Positions 22,892 through 33,180 of a DNA stretch of 33,180 bases are shown here, piece by piece. A program made the position numbers and the translations under genes. Position 1 is the first letter of the stretch. Each line of letters opens with the position of its first letter. A model generated the notes under the pieces. That model was not told where the DNA came from, ran no database searches, and saw nothing but the letters and a program-made list of their open reading frames with translations. This stretch comes from Cytophagaceae bacterium (GTDB lineage: Bacteria; Bacteroidota; Bacteroidia; Cytophagales; Flexibacteraceae), in the NCBI GenBank assembly GCA_947441055.1, contig CANETC010000015.1, positions 1-33,180 on the forward strand, read 5' to 3'.

Positions 22892-25800
22892 TTAATTCTT
22901 AACCAACCTCAGGCGTTCAAACCTGCCGTTGGTTTCAATTTCAACAATGTACATGCCAGGAGGAAGTGAGCCGGTATTCAGCTTTTCTTCCGCAACACCG
23001 GCGGATGGTTTCACCTGTCCCTTCAGAATTTCTGCTCCGGTAAGACTAAGCAAGCGGTAAGCCAAAGAATTGGCGGACTCCGATTGAACTTTTAGCAACA
23101 CCTGATTTGAAAAGGGATTTGGTGAAATCGAAATCCGCTGATCTTTCGAATTGGAAGAGATTCCTGTACAAATCATGATTCCAACCTGGATGGTATCAGT
23201 GAAAATACAATTGGTGGAAGTGGTAAGCTGCACATGATAAGTACCCTGATTACCGATTTCATAAAACGAGGAGGTACTTCCATCCTGCCATAAAACAGAG
23301 GCATAATTGCTCAAGTCGAATTGCAGAACTTCCCCATCGCAGAGAAGGGTATCAGGCCCAAGTCCCGGAAACTCCGGCGTGCGGAACACAGTCATTGTGT
23401 CGCTGGCTTCCGGACAACCTGCGCCATTGAGTGTCCAGCGCAAAATTGTTTTTCCTGGTGGGAGTCCCAAAACCAGCGAACCTGCCAACTGTGGACTTTG
23501 CACTTGCCCCGAACCCGAAACAAGCCCCCAGACTCCTGAAAACGGTTGCTGAACAGCAATTGCATTTAGCCTTACAGTGTCGGTGCAAGTTTGGAGCGAA
23601 GGACCCGCATTGGCCTGCAATCCTTCTATTATGGAAATGGAAACCGTATCGCTGCTATTGGGACAAGCCGTTCCAGAAACTGTCCAAACAAACGCATTGT
23701 TGCCGATTGCAAGGTTGGACACAGAAGTATTGGCCTGACTTGGATTTGCAATGCTGCTGTTACCAGAAATCTGTGTCCATTGTCCCGTTCCGGCAGCCGG
23801 AGAAGCAGAAGAAAGCGTTGCCTGTGTGCCGCAAAGTATCTGATCTGAACCAGCCTGGGCAGAAACAGGCAAGCTTACCTGCAAGTTAATCTGATTGGAA
23901 ACGACCTGAATTGGATTCGCACAGGTTGCGGAGGAAATCAGGCGTAATTGAACAGCATCATTGTTCGCCAAGGAATCTGTTTGATAAGTCAAACCTGTTT
24001 GCACAACTTGCCCATTGAGCAACCATTCGAGTCCCGGTGCAGCACCCTCACCACTTATCTGGGCCGAAAATGTTGATAAAGTTCCCGTACAAAGCGAATT
24101 CCCTGCTGAGGAAACAATCAAGGCCGAAGGATTTACAGAAGGCGTAGCCAATATTTCCAGGGTATCTGAATTTATCGCACAAGCTGAATCTCCGAAGGCC
24201 GTAACAAAATACGAACCTGATTGACTGATCGAGATGGATGATCCGCTTTGATCCGTACTCCAGAGCAAACTCAATCCGGCTTCAGCCGAGGCGGTCAACA
24301 CGGAAGTACCACCTTCACAAAGAATGCCGGTATTGCTTATTGCAGGAGCTGCCACACTGCGGTGTACCAATGTATTGTTGTCATTACAGTCTGTACTGTC
24401 ACGAACAAATCCAAGGGGTAACTCTGTATCAAGTGAATCAATTGAAGGGTTTCCATAACCATCTCCATCCGAATCGGCGAAATATTTCGAAGGGACAAGT
24501 GATTGAAAATCAAAATACCCAAGCGCAAGATCCGAATTAGCCACGCCAGTTTTCACTCCAATGGCGCGAATGGTGGCAGAATCTGAAAGAACAAATGGCC
24601 CAGAATACAACAAACTAGAATCCGCTCCCGGAACCGGAAGGCTACCATCGAGGGTATAATAAATTTCTGAACCTTCTGTCGCACAGGTAATCACAATGGT
24701 TTGAGGCTCAACAAAAACCTGAGGCGGCGGCGCAGAAGCACCCGGTGGGCTGATGATGGGTTTGGCAACCTTTTCTCCCAACACAACCGTCATTTGTGGA
24801 ATCAAGGGCAGCAACTCCTTATTGCCGGTATTGTCGATGCTCCTCAGGAAGAACCTGTACACATTGCCAATTTCAAAACCAGTCAAAATGATCGAAGCGG
24901 TATCGGCTTTAAACAGGCCAATGGATTCCGGATCAGCACCATTTCGGCTAATTAAAATTTCAGTTTTGGATGGTCCTGAGCCAGCATCGTCATCCGCTAC
25001 AGACCAGGAAACTTTAATTGAAGTTGAATCCTGAGTACCCGATTGAGATGTAACCAGGGTAGTGGGCGGAAGGGCATCGACAATGTTAAAATGTCGGTTG
25101 GTAATCACAGGTTCGTTGAAATCGAAAAAGATTTCTGCCTGTGCCCGCAGGCTGTCGCCTGTTTGGGTGCTTGAATCTGCCACGATTGTGTATGAAACAA
25201 AACCTTCGCCTTTTCCTGTGGAATCATTTACAGGAAGAAAGCCTTTATCCGGATTGGTTGAAGGCAGTCCGGTGCTTGCATCCAGGGTTGTAAATTGCCA
25301 GAACAGCTGTCGATTGAGGATATCAATCGTGCCCAATACACTCACTTTTATTCCCCTGTCTTCGGAAAGGTCGATTTCGGAAGTAAATGAGTTTTGTCCA
25401 GCGGGCACATCAAATATCTGATTGCCAAAACCAAATTGCTTCAAGCGCAGGGCGGATGCTTTTAGATTGGTATCCAAAGGTTGAATGACACGCACCATAC
25501 CAGCTGCAGCCGTTGCAAAAACCGGATCATTTTCAAACAATATGGTGAATGGCAAAGTATCCGTTTTGGCTACAAACTGGGATTTCCCAAAACCATCCGG
25601 CCCATCGATTTCATTAGGATCGCAGGAGTATCGGACTTCGGTACACTTTTGATCAAAAAACGAAAGATTCGGGAAGCAACCTGCAAATTTTGGCTGCGAA
25701 ACATCGCAAAGAGTCAAGGTGCAAACGGTGTACATTTGACCACACCTTTGCTTGGTGGTGGATGTGGTGGTCGTACATTCCGCAGTTGCTGCTGCACAGG

Positions 25801-28800
25801 AAGGGGATGGTAGTTTGGTGCTAGGTGGTTGAAAATCATCCAAATCACGGTCTCTTCCAGAAGGCGGACCGGTTGGTGGCGCCGGAGGTGGAACAGGTGT
25901 AGGGCCTTGGGGTTGGCCGTCATCGTCAAAACAACCAGGGCATCTATTCAGCGGATTAAAAGCACCGCCATCACCCAGAAAACCAACACCACTCTGGGTG
26001 GAATTACTACCACCACCGGATCTTGCCTGGGCATTGGGTTGGTATTCACCGAAAATGGTGGAGTAAATGCAGGGCCCAAAAACAAGCCCATTGTTTAGGT
26101 TTCCAACCAATCCACCGCCCTGGTTTTTACCAGTCGGAAGGCTGAGAAAACGGCTGCCCAATCTGCGTTTAAATTCAACCGAATCTCCATTGCAAGCTGA
26201 TTGAATCAAATCCTGAGGAGTTCTTCTGAAAGCCGAGGAATAGCTATGAAGAATACCATCCGTAAAATCAAGGTATAAACTTGAATCCGCTGGAAGATTA
26301 TATTCACTCAGCGGAGCAAAGCACAAATACTTCAAGCTTAAGTTGCGAATGGCAACAGGATTGAAAATAATGCCATAGCTCTTCATTTCATTGGGCTGCA
26401 ACAAACTAGGATAATATGGATGTGCTTCAATAGAATCCATATCAGATTGCCTAAAAAATCCCGAAGAGCGTAAATTCTGGTAGGCCAGTCGCTGGAAACT
26501 CCAGTAACCACCGAGAGAATCCAAAATCTGCTGGTTGCTGATTTTATCCAATTTTTGAATGGAAATCCAGCGCAGTTTTTCGACTTGCTCAGCCATCATT
26601 TGATGGAAATTAGCATCTGGGATGTCTTGCGCCGTTCGGAAAATTGGCAAAGAATTGATGGATCCGAATCGCTCCAATTCCATTGAAATTTGAAATTCTT
26701 CATTCGGTCCCATGTTTCGTTTCCAGGCAGGAATAAAATTAAACATGTCCATCTCTTCCTGATGAATACTGCCACCAAGTGTAAACACGCCTGTTTTCTC
26801 AATCAGTCCATTGAGCCCTACGGCATTCGAACTGACCACAATGTTTTTTACATTGGTAAAACCAGCGACAATAATTTGACCGAATCCATTTTCAATATCC
26901 GTGTTTCCTGCATTCAGAAAGCGGTAGGTTATTGGCAATGTGCTTCCGGCTGTTACAACAGATGGCACATCATCCTGAATAATAATTCCAGTTGGAGATT
27001 TCGGTAAAACCTGAAGGCCATTGGCCAAATCGAAAGTATCGAGCCCGGCCTTTATTGCTCTGACAGTGTAAAAACCCAGCGCTAAATTTTTGCAATGAAA
27101 TGTAACACGGGCCTGCATGCTGTTGCGCAAAATCCTGATTTGAGCGGTATCCACTACCTGACCAGAACCATTCAGTAAAAGGAATAATGTCTGGGTGTTG
27201 TAAGCCGCGCCTTTTACTTCGCAGGTGGCATTTCCTTGTCCGACTTTGTTTGGTGAAATAGACAAAATACTAAAAGGTAAAGCCCTGACTTTCAAACCAA
27301 CAGGAGCAGAACCTGAAGGACGAATCCCAAAATAATAAGTTCCGGATTCTGAGCTGGGGATAATCAGTTCGGTACTTCCGTCTTCCGGAGAAGAGAATTC
27401 CGCGGTACTGGCTACAGGAACTTTTTCCTTTGAAGCATATCCCGAAGCACCTTGAAATTCAGCCAGGATATCCAGACCTTGACCAATGGCAACCGAGCGG
27501 TAGAAGTAATCGCCTTGAAAACCAGACTCAGATGCCTGAATATCCAGTGCCAATGGATTGATAAACAAGTTTCTAAAACCTGCAGCATACGATTCATTGT
27601 TGGCAAAATTGGATTCTGAATTCAGGAAATTACTGTTGACAAATGTGCCGGGCTTATAGTTGCCCGGTAAAATTCCAGATGCTACAACCGAAGCATTAAA
27701 GGTCTGATTTGCACCAGCATTCAAAGACAATTGTTGATTGACCGATCCAATTTCTCCGTCAGAAAATGGATTAAAAATCCCTGTTTTTGAAAGTCGGAAT
27801 GTGTTTTTGGACAGGCCTGAAAAAGCGCCAGAACCTTGGTTTCGAAGCACATAGCTGATGTCCAATCTACGACCAGCTTCTACATTGGCAGGAAGTACAA
27901 GCGGATCGGCCACCAGATCGGGATAAACCGGTGAAGAAATGGTTACCGGTAGCACCAATAGATTATTCGACTCGCCTGAAGTTCCTTCAAAGGTTTTTTC
28001 ATCGGCATCTACTTCCAGAACTAGAAAATAATTGCCTGCAAAATTGAGGGGAACGAAACCGCGAATGGTGTCTTTTACTGGAATATTGCTTGGCATATTC
28101 GAAATGCCTGTAGCCTGTTGAGAAGATCCAATAATGCCACCAGAGATAATTTCGGTTCCGGTTGGCGAATTGGACAAGGCAGCTCTGGTTACGCACACGC
28201 CCTGCAGCTCATTCACTCCAGTATTTTTAATGACAACTGGAATGCGAAAAGCAGCACCTGCTATAAGTGAAATAGCAGACGGCGTTTGTGCAAAAACCAT
28301 ATCCGGAACAGGCGATGTTCTGAAAAAGATATCCCGTTCAAATGTTTGGTTTGTGCGGTCTGCATCCTGAGCAAAATTTTCAGCTAAGCGAACCCGCAAT
28401 TTGTATTGGCCATTCAGCGCTGTATTTCGCGTGATGGTTCGGGCCGGAATTGTAAAGCTTGACGGAAATGAATCGCTGAATGAAAGCAGATCTGTACGGG
28501 TCAGATATCGAATGTTGGGGTTTGTTTTATCCCAGATTTCAATGGACACATTACAGGATTTTGGCATGCCAGGTCCCGGCTGAATGGTATTGAAAAATCC
28601 TTGCGCGCTCACTTGAAAGCTTGGCTGATTTTGGAAAATATCAATGGTATCGGGCGCCGTTACGGAACTGATTCCGATGTCAAAAGATGTGCCGCTGGCC
28701 ACTTGTAATGGAATTTGTGCAGAGTTGTTATTTTCATTCAATTCAACCTGACTTGCCAATTCGTCAACCTTCACAAGCAAATTGTAATTTCCTCCTGGGA

Positions 28801-31800
28801 TGTAAATAGGAACCGGCTCGCTGACATTTACAGTAAGCGATTGGCCTCGCTTGATTGGCGATATTTCCTGATATTGAAGAAAAAACAATTGATTGTTTTC
28901 GACTGAACTGAGGAAATAATTGAGTCGAACAGACCCCAGTCCATTGGCATTGCCCACATTTTTCACTTGAAACGAGAAATCCAGATTGGTACCCGCCTGA
29001 ATATTTCCTGGTCCGGTTAGGGACTGGATGATGTAATCTGGCTTTTTGCTTGTATCAACATCCAGCTGAATGCCAGGGTTATTGATGTTGTTTGTCTCAA
29101 ATGAATACTCGAAAACCTTGTTGGTAGCGTCTGATTCTACAAACAAAAACAATGGGGTTTTTCCAAGGAAGGGAACAGCAAAATTGACTGAATCCGAATA
29201 AGTGCCATTGGGTAAAAAATTAGAAACCAATGGACTAGAACTCTTCAATAAAATAGCAGTGCTTTTATTGAACACTGGCGATTTGCTCAAGTAGACATTG
29301 TCTGTCCATGGCCTTTCGAATGCAAACGGTGCGTTCAAACCGACATTGCGTATTTGGTACTTAAGGCGAACTGTGTCTCCGGATTGCGTGGAAATTGGAT
29401 TGATCAGAATGCTGCTGACTTCCAGATCCGCTGGTGGGCGCAAAATGACATTAAATTCATTGGAGCGGATCAGGTTGTTTTCCTTAATCAATTCGGAGAA
29501 CATGCCCGTACCGCCATTCAATTGAACATAGATAAATCCCTTCCCATAAAAAGTATGTGGGATCAGGCTTGAATTGCTAAAAACCACAACACTGCTATCA
29601 ATCTTTAAACGGGGATCCGTTTGCATGTAGGCATCATTGCAGTCGTCCGGGTTATTCGAAACAGGACTTTGCAATTGCCTCGGGTTTACCAGCACAGTGC
29701 CAATCTGAATGGCATTGCTGTTGAAAATTGAATCATGCGATATATAGACCAGATCAGTCCAATATGGATCCAGTTTCTGGCAGATTTGCGGACTTGGAAC
29801 AACAACGGAGGCCGTGCCTAAGGCATTGGCCGTTCCCTGGTTGCGCACCTTATAACTCAAAGAGAATGTTTGACCACCCACAGCGGTTGATGGCACAAAA
29901 GCTGAACCGATGCCCACAACATCCGGGGAGGTAAATTGAGAAACCAACAGAACTTTTCCTGGATTTCTGAAAGTGCTGTTGTTTGTTTCATCCGACTCTC
30001 TGATGCTTAGGTCCTTATCGGTTTGTACATACAGAAAATACTCTCCCAATCTGCTAGTTTCAATCTGGAAACTCCCATTGTAAGAGGCACCTGGCATCAG
30101 CGCATTCAGGTTGGCTTTGCTGTCCAGTTCAATATCGTTTCCAATTACAGAATCATTGGAAAAAAAGAGCTTGTCCAACCAGAAACCCGGAAGTGTTACG
30201 CCCGTCCCTTGATTTTTCACTGTGTAAGTCACATTCAGCAATCCGGGAATTCCAATAACAGCCTGGGATTGAACATTTAATACAATCAGATCCGGCAAAT
30301 TTCTGGTGGTAAATTGCTGCACCGGGCCATTGGTTTGCTGGCAAGCCGAGCGGGAAACCAGCTGCCAATTGAAGGCAGTTCCAACAGCTAGTCCAGCAAT
30401 GTTAAAGCTGATTAAGCTTGTATTGATTAACGGATTGGCAGGCCTTGAAGGCAAACTTGCATCCCATACATAGAGATCGTATGAAATGGCATTCGCACCG
30501 GGCTGCCAGGAAAGCGTGAAAGAAGTTTCCTGGTTGATGCTGCCATCCTCCGGCAACATCGCAGAAACAGGAGCCGGGGAAAGCGAAGGCACAACCTGAA
30601 CTTGAATTGTATCTTTATAAATACAAGCATTTACGGAAGTCGTGCGAACAGAAAATTCAGTACTGGTTGAAGGGCTAACCGTGATTCCCGAATTGGTAGT
30701 TCCATTGCTCCAAAGGAAAGCGGCTCCGGAAGAAACAGAAAGGGAAATGGAATTTCCTGCGCAAATGGTATTAACAGGTACATTGGAACTCAGTACAGGA
30801 GCATTATCCACTGAAAGACTTATGAAATTGCTGCTTGCCTGGCAACCATTGGTTCCAGTGGCGATTACTGAATAATTACCTTCCTGAATGGCCGAAAAAT
30901 TCCCAGCGTCAACACCCGTATTCGCCCCATTTCGGAACCATAGAATTGAAGCAAGAGCAGATCCGTTGGCGTTGATCAGGACTGAAGATTCAGGACAAAT
31001 AACCGCCGAAGGCGCAGTTAAATTGACAATTGGATTCGGTTTTACTGTGATGGAAATGCCAGTGGAAAGAAGACTTGCGCAACCATTAGAAACCGCTTGA
31101 ACTGTATAAACGCCTCCTTGGGTCACCGTAATGCTATTGTTGTTGCCGACCACAGAAGTTCCATCGACGAACCAGAGATTTTCTCCGCTTGCAGAAGACA
31201 CAAGTTCAAGACTTCCATTTTGGCAAAAAGAAGTTTGTCCGCCGGAAGAAATAACAGGCCTTGCCGGAATCGTACTGTTTACATTGACAAGGATGGAATT
31301 CGAGAAAACAGTGCAGGAAGAAATCGTCTGTTTTACCCGATATTCACCTGAAGTAGTTGCTGTGAAAGTAGCAGATGTTGCAGCAGAAATATCCAAACCA
31401 TTTTTCTGCCATTGCACCGAGCTCGCAGATGATGATTGTAAATTAACTGAGCCACCGATGCAGAAATTTACATTGCCCAAAGCCGTGACAACTGGTGCAC
31501 TTTCGTTTACCAGATTGATGACAATGGCGTTTGAAAAGACCGAACAGCCGAAGGCATTTTGAACTGCAACTGCATAAGATCCTGCAGCATTTACCAGCAG
31601 ACTATCCTGGATTTTTCCCGGAAGGTCAATCCCATTTTTTTGCCATTGGTAGCTGAAACCTGCGCCCTTATTGGCTTTTAAAACAGTGCTGTTGCCCTGG
31701 CATAAATTGGCTGAACCTGCATTCACGATGGAAGCTGTCGGACTTGGATTTACTGTTACCACAACGGCCGCAGAGGTATCCGAACAACCTGCACCCAGCG

Positions 31801-33180
31801 TAGAGATGACTGCATAACTTCCGGCTGCATTGACTGACAAGGTTGCGGCAGTTTGATCTGGAATCACAATGCCATTCTTCATCCATTTTATAGCCGAGCC
31901 CGGAGTTACAGTTGCTGTCAGCGTAATGGTTGCAGGCTGGCAAACCGATACGGGTCCAGCTGGTAAAACCGAAGCATTGGGTGCTGGCAATACATTCACA
32001 ACTACAATTCCAGAACTGTCCTTGCAGCCGGAAGTATTGGCAACCACAACGCGGTAATTTCCAGATGCATTTGCAAGAAAACTTGGGGTATTTCCAACAA
32101 CTGCTGCGCCATTTTTCCACTGATAGGTTTGACCAGAAATAGGGTTGCTCACCGATAAACTCGTATTCTGACCCTGGCAAATATTGATGGTTCCGGATTG
32201 GCCTATGGCAGGATTTGGTTTTGGATTAACTACGACCGTAAGCACATTGGAAGTGTCTTTACAACCACTTGAATTGCTCACAACCACAGAATATAAACCT
32301 GATGAATTCACATTGCTTAGTGTCAGCGATGTTTCATTGGAAATGCTTGCGCCATTTTTTAGCCATTGATAAAGAAGTCCGGTTCCGGAATTGGCCGTTA
32401 GATTTACCGAGCCCCCGGCGCAAAAAGTAAGTGGACCGCTTGCAGCATTGGTGGCCGAAATTGCTGTACCGGCACCTATGCTGATTATAGCAGATGTGTC
32501 GGTACAGGTTCCGTTGGTGAAAATCAGGCTGTAGTTACCTGTTTGGGTTGCAGTAAAAGAAAAGGAATTGGCATTATTTATGGGTTGATTGTTGCGAAGC
32601 CATTGGTAAGTCCCGGGTACATTTCCGGCAACAGAACTCAGCACCGTGCTTGCCCCAGGACAAATTTGGGTTTGTGTGCTGGTAATTTCTGGAGGTCCAC
32701 AGGCCACCTCAAAATCTTTCACTTCAGTAGTAGCCCACCTGTTATCTGAAGTTTTACAGCGAATATAGAGTTTGTGATTGCCAAGTGTAATGTTGCTGGG
32801 CAGTGCAATAACACGGCTAATTTCGACTGAATCACCTGCTGTAAAAGCGCTTAAAGCAGTACCCAACCCGATTCCGGGATCAGTATCGACGAAATATTCC
32901 ATACGGGAAACCGGCCCCGAAACAGCATTGCTGGCATTAAGAATAAAAAATGAACGGGACTCTGTCATGCCATATCCCTTGTCGTTTTTAGCGCGGATGT
33001 ACAAGGTGTGAAATCCGACACTCAAACCTGAAACAGGCACAATTGCGGATTTGACGCTGGAATCTGCAGCCGGAGAAATGGCAATTTTGGTTCCAAGGCC
33101 AACACCCGGATCGGCATCAAAGAAATATTCCAAACCGCTTACAGGACCGGCCGTAGAACTTGCGCTCGAAAGGATAAAAA
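22892..33180 (-). CDS. Giant T9SS surface protein, N-terminus beyond window
   Basis: A partial gene of more than 3,420 codons; the frame is still open at the right edge. A TTG at 33131-33133 is not the start, because the frame upstream continues the same repeat (GPVSGLEYFFDADPG). Domains from the N-terminal side by plus-strand position: at least two EYFxDxDPGxGLGT repeats (33180-32705); nine Ig-like domains of about 80 residues with paired Cys (32705-30590); one FnIII (30590-30310); about seven CARDB-like domains (30305-27560, e.g. LNVTYTVKNQGTG); a PPC/TIG-like region (27550-27010); an eighth CARDB-like domain; an unclassified region (26700-25940); a Pro-rich linker (PTPVPPPAPPTGPP); a Cys-rich segment (25800-25618); a DPNE/FENDP domain (25625-25080); FnIII (25075-24790); a chitobiase C-terminal-like domain (24740-24530, IYYTLDGSLPVPG); a DSDGDGYG/DCND segment (24500-24370); about five Ig/PKD-like domains (24360-23170); and a T9SS type A sorting domain (SISPNPFSNQV, PPGMYIVEI). 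Likely a surface adhesin or matrix protein. No catalytic motif seen. Confidence 0.9.
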   Translation of the reverse strand, partial: FILSSASSTAGPVSGLEYFFDADPGVGLGTKIAISPAADSSVKSAIVPVSGLSVGFHTLYIRAKNDKGYGMTESRSFFILNASNAVSGPVSRMEYFVDTDPGIGLGTALSAFTAGDSVEISRVIALPSNITLGNHKLYIRCKTSDNRWATTEVKDFEVACGPPEITSTQTQICPGASTVLSSVAGNVPGTYQWLRNNQPINNANSFSFTATQTGNYSLIFTNGTCTDTSAIISIGAGTAISATNAASGPLTFCAGGSVNLTANSGTGLLYQWLKNGASISNETSLTLSNVNSSGLYSVVVSNSSGCKDTSNVLTVVVNPKPNPAIGQSGTINICQGQNTSLSVSNPISGQTYQWKNGAAVVGNTPSFLANASGNYRVVVANTSGCKDSSGIVVVNVLPAPNASVLPAGPVSVCQPATITLTATVTPGSAIKWMKNGIVIPDQTAATLSVNAAGSYAVISTLGAGCSDTSAAVVVTVNPSPTASIVNAGSANLCQGNSTVLKANKGAGFSYQWQKNGIDLPGKIQDSLLVNAAGSYAVAVQNAFGCSVFSNAIVINLVNESAPVVTALGNVNFCIGGSVNLQSSSASSVQWQKNGLDISAATSATFTATTSGEYRVKQTISSCTVFSNSILVNVNSTIPARPVISSGGQTSFCQNGSLELVSSASGENLWFVDGTSVVGNNNSITVTQGGVYTVQAVSNGCASLLSTGISITVKPNPIVNLTAPSAVICPESSVLINANGSALASILWFRNGANTGVDAGNFSAIQEGNYSVIATGTNGCQASSNFISLSVDNAPVLSSNVPVNTICAGNSISLSVSSGAAFLWSNGTTNSGITVSPSTSTEFSVRTTSVNACIYKDTIQVQVVPSLSPAPVSAMLPEDGSINQETSFTLSWQPGANAISYDLYVWDASLPSRPANPLINTSLISFNIAGLAVGTAFNWQLVSRSACQQTNGPVQQFTTRNLPDLIVLNVQSQAVIGIPGLLNVTYTVKNQGTGVTLPGFWLDKLFFSNDSVIGNDIELDSKANLNALMPGASYNGSFQIETSRLGEYFLYVQTDKDLSIRESDETNNSTFRNPGKVLLVSQFTSPDVVGIGSAFVPSTAVGGQTFSLSYKVRNQGTANALGTASVVVPSPQICQKLDPYWTDLVYISHDSIFNSNAIQIGTVLVNPRQLQSPVSNNPDDCNDAYMQTDPRLKIDSSVVVFSNSSLIPHTFYGKGFIYVQLNGGTGMFSELIKENNLIRSNEFNVILRPPADLEVSSILINPISTQSGDTVRLKYQIRNVGLNAPFAFERPWTDNVYLSKSPVFNKSTAILLKSSSPLVSNFLPNGTYSDSVNFAVPFLGKTPLFLFVESDATNKVFEYSFETNNINNPGIQLDVDTSKKPDYIIQSLTGPGNIQAGTNLDFSFQVKNVGNANGLGSVRLNYFLSSVENNQLFFLQYQEISPIKRGQSLTVNVSEPVPIYIPGGNYNLLVKVDELASQVELNENNNSAQIPLQVASGTSFDIGISSVTAPDTIDIFQNQPSFQVSAQGFFNTIQPGPGMPKSCNVSIEIWDKTNPNIRYLTRTDLLSFSDSFPSSFTIPARTITRNTALNGQYKLRVRLAENFAQDADRTNQTFERDIFFRTSPVPDMVFAQTPSAISLIAGAAFRIPVVIKNTGVNELQGVCVTRAALSNSPTGTEIISGGIIGSSQQATGISNMPSNIPVKDTIRGFVPLNFAGNYFLVLEVDADEKTFEGTSGESNNLLVLPVTISSPVYPDLVADPLVLPANVEAGRRLDISYVLRNQGSGAFSGLSKNTFRLSKTGIFNPFSDGEIGSVNQQLSLNAGANQTFNASVVASGILPGNYKPGTFVNSNFLNSESNFANNESYAAGFRNLFINPLALDIQASESGFQGDYFYRSVAIGQGLDILAEFQGASGYASKEKVPVASTAEFSSPEDGSTELIIPSSESGTYYFGIRPSGSAPVGLKVRALPFSILSISPNKVGQGNATCEVKGAAYNTQTLFLLLNGSGQVVDTAQIRILRNSMQARVTFHCKNLALGFYTVRAIKAGLDTFDLANGLQVLPKSPTGIIIQDDVPSVVTAGSTLPITYRFLNAGNTDIENGFGQIIVAGFTNVKNIVVSSNAVGLNGLIEKTGVFTLGGSIHQEEMDMFNFIPAWKRNMGPNEEFQISMELERFGSINSLPIFRTAQDIPDANFHQMMAEQVEKLRWISIQKLDKISNQQILDSLGGYWSFQRLAYQNLRSSGFFRQSDMDSIEAHPYYPSLLQPNEMKSYGIIFNPVAIRNLSLKYLCFAPLSEYNLPADSSLYLDFTDGILHSYSSAFRRTPQDLIQSACNGDSVEFKRRLGSRFLSLPTGKNQGGGLVGNLNNGLVFGPCIYSTIFGEYQPNAQARSGGGSNSTQSGVGFLGDGGAFNPLNRCPGCFDDDGQPQGPTPVPPPAPPTGPPSGRDRDLDDFQPPSTKLPSPSCAAATAECTTTTSTTKQRCGQMYTVCTLTLCDVSQPKFAGCFPNLSFFDQKCTEVRYSCDPNEIDGPDGFGKSQFVAKTDTLPFTILFENDPVFATAAAGMVRVIQPLDTNLKASALRLKQFGFGNQIFDVPAGQNSFTSEIDLSEDRGIKVSVLGTIDILNRQLFWQFTTLDASTGLPSTNPDKGFLPVNDSTGKGEGFVSYTIVADSSTQTGDSLRAQAEIFFDFNEPVITNRHFNIVDALPPTTLVTSQSGTQDSTSIKVSWSVADDDAGSGPSKTEILISRNGADPESIGLFKADTASIILTGFEIGNVYRFFLRSIDNTGNKELLPLIPQMTVVLGEKVAKPIISPPGASAPPPQVFVEPQTIVITCATEGSEIYYTLDGSLPVPGADSSLLYSGPFVLSDSATIRAIGVKTGVANSDLALGYFDFQSLVPSKYFADSDGDGYGNPSIDSLDTELPLGFVRDSTDCNDNNTLVHRSVAAPAISNTGILCEGGTSVLTASAEAGLSLLWSTDQSGSSISISQSGSYFVTAFGDSACAINSDTLEILATPSVNPSALIVSSAGNSLCTGTLSTFSAQISGEGAAPGLEWLLNGQVVQTGLTYQTDSLANNDAVQLRLISSATCANPIQVVSNQINLQVSLPVSAQAGSDQILCGTQATLSSASPAAGTGQWTQISGNSSIANPSQANTSVSNLAIGNNAFVWTVSGTACPNSSDTVSISIIEGLQANAGPSLQTCTDTVRLNAIAVQQPFSGVWGLVSGSGQVQSPQLAGSLVLGLPPGKTILRWTLNGAGCPEASDTMTVFRTPEFPGLGPDTLLCDGEVLQFDLSNYASVLWQDGSTSSFYEIGNQGTYHVQLTTSTNCIFTDTIQVGIMICTGISSNSKDQRISISPNPFSNQVLLKVQSESANSLAYRLLSLTGAEILKGQVKPSAGVAEEKLNTGSLPPGMYIVEIETNGRFERLRLVKN

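Noticed and set aside
33131-33133. TTG as start codon of the giant gene
   Set aside because: The frame continues upstream to the window edge with sequence matching the next repeat (GPVSG before LEYFFDADPG), so the codon is internal.

Overview
The window most likely comes from a member of the phylum Bacteroidota. Three proteins end in a C-terminal domain of the type IX secretion system (T9SS) type A sorting kind (PNPF motif, then a G-hydrophobic-Y-hydrophobic strand and a basic tail). Other Bacteroidota signs are a TTTG-N19-TAnnTTTG promoter, the lipoprotein signal peptidase with a long internal loop, and start regions with almost no Shine-Dalgarno sequence. I cannot place it below phylum. No tRNA, rRNA, CRISPR array, transposase or phage gene was seen.

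Layout: (1) 1-3060, a minus-strand pair encoding a soluble PAS-GAF histidine kinase and a single-domain response regulator, bracketed by direct copies of a hairpin-rich intergenic repeat. (2) 3213-6387, phosphoenolpyruvate synthase followed 4 bases later by a short-chain dehydrogenase. (3) 6475-11890, two adjacent paralogous secreted proteins built from alternating starch-binding-like and fibronectin-III-like modules, each closed by a rho-independent terminator. (4) 12046-14145, a periplasmic lytic transglycosylase with LysM repeats. (5) 14142-17087, a minus-strand operon of Ppx/GppA-like phosphatase, thiolase and alpha/beta hydrolase, converging on the transglycosylase with a 4-base overlap of stop codons. 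(6) 17269-22637, a plus-strand operon of two parvulin-type peptidyl-prolyl isomerases, a MoxR AAA ATPase and lipoprotein signal peptidase. (7) 22892-33180, a giant minus-strand T9SS cargo gene of more than 3,400 codons that runs off the right edge.

Themes: much of the window concerns the cell envelope. The isomerases, LspA and transglycosylase act on exported proteins or the wall, and three genes encode T9SS cargo. A direct link between the isomerase operon and the neighbouring giant cargo is inference only. The rest is central metabolism (gluconeogenic PEP synthesis, acyl-CoA thiolysis, polyphosphate or pppGpp turnover) and signalling.

Points that most deserve a second look: the repeat family bracketing the kinase pair; an apparent OmpA-like domain inserted in the first isomerase; locally homogenised FnIII modules (about 95% DNA identity) inside a secreted protein whose neighbouring modules have diverged; and the Pro-rich/Cys-rich and unclassified centre of the giant surface protein. 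I found no clearly new multi-gene system. The strongest unexplained structures are domain-level and repeat-level.
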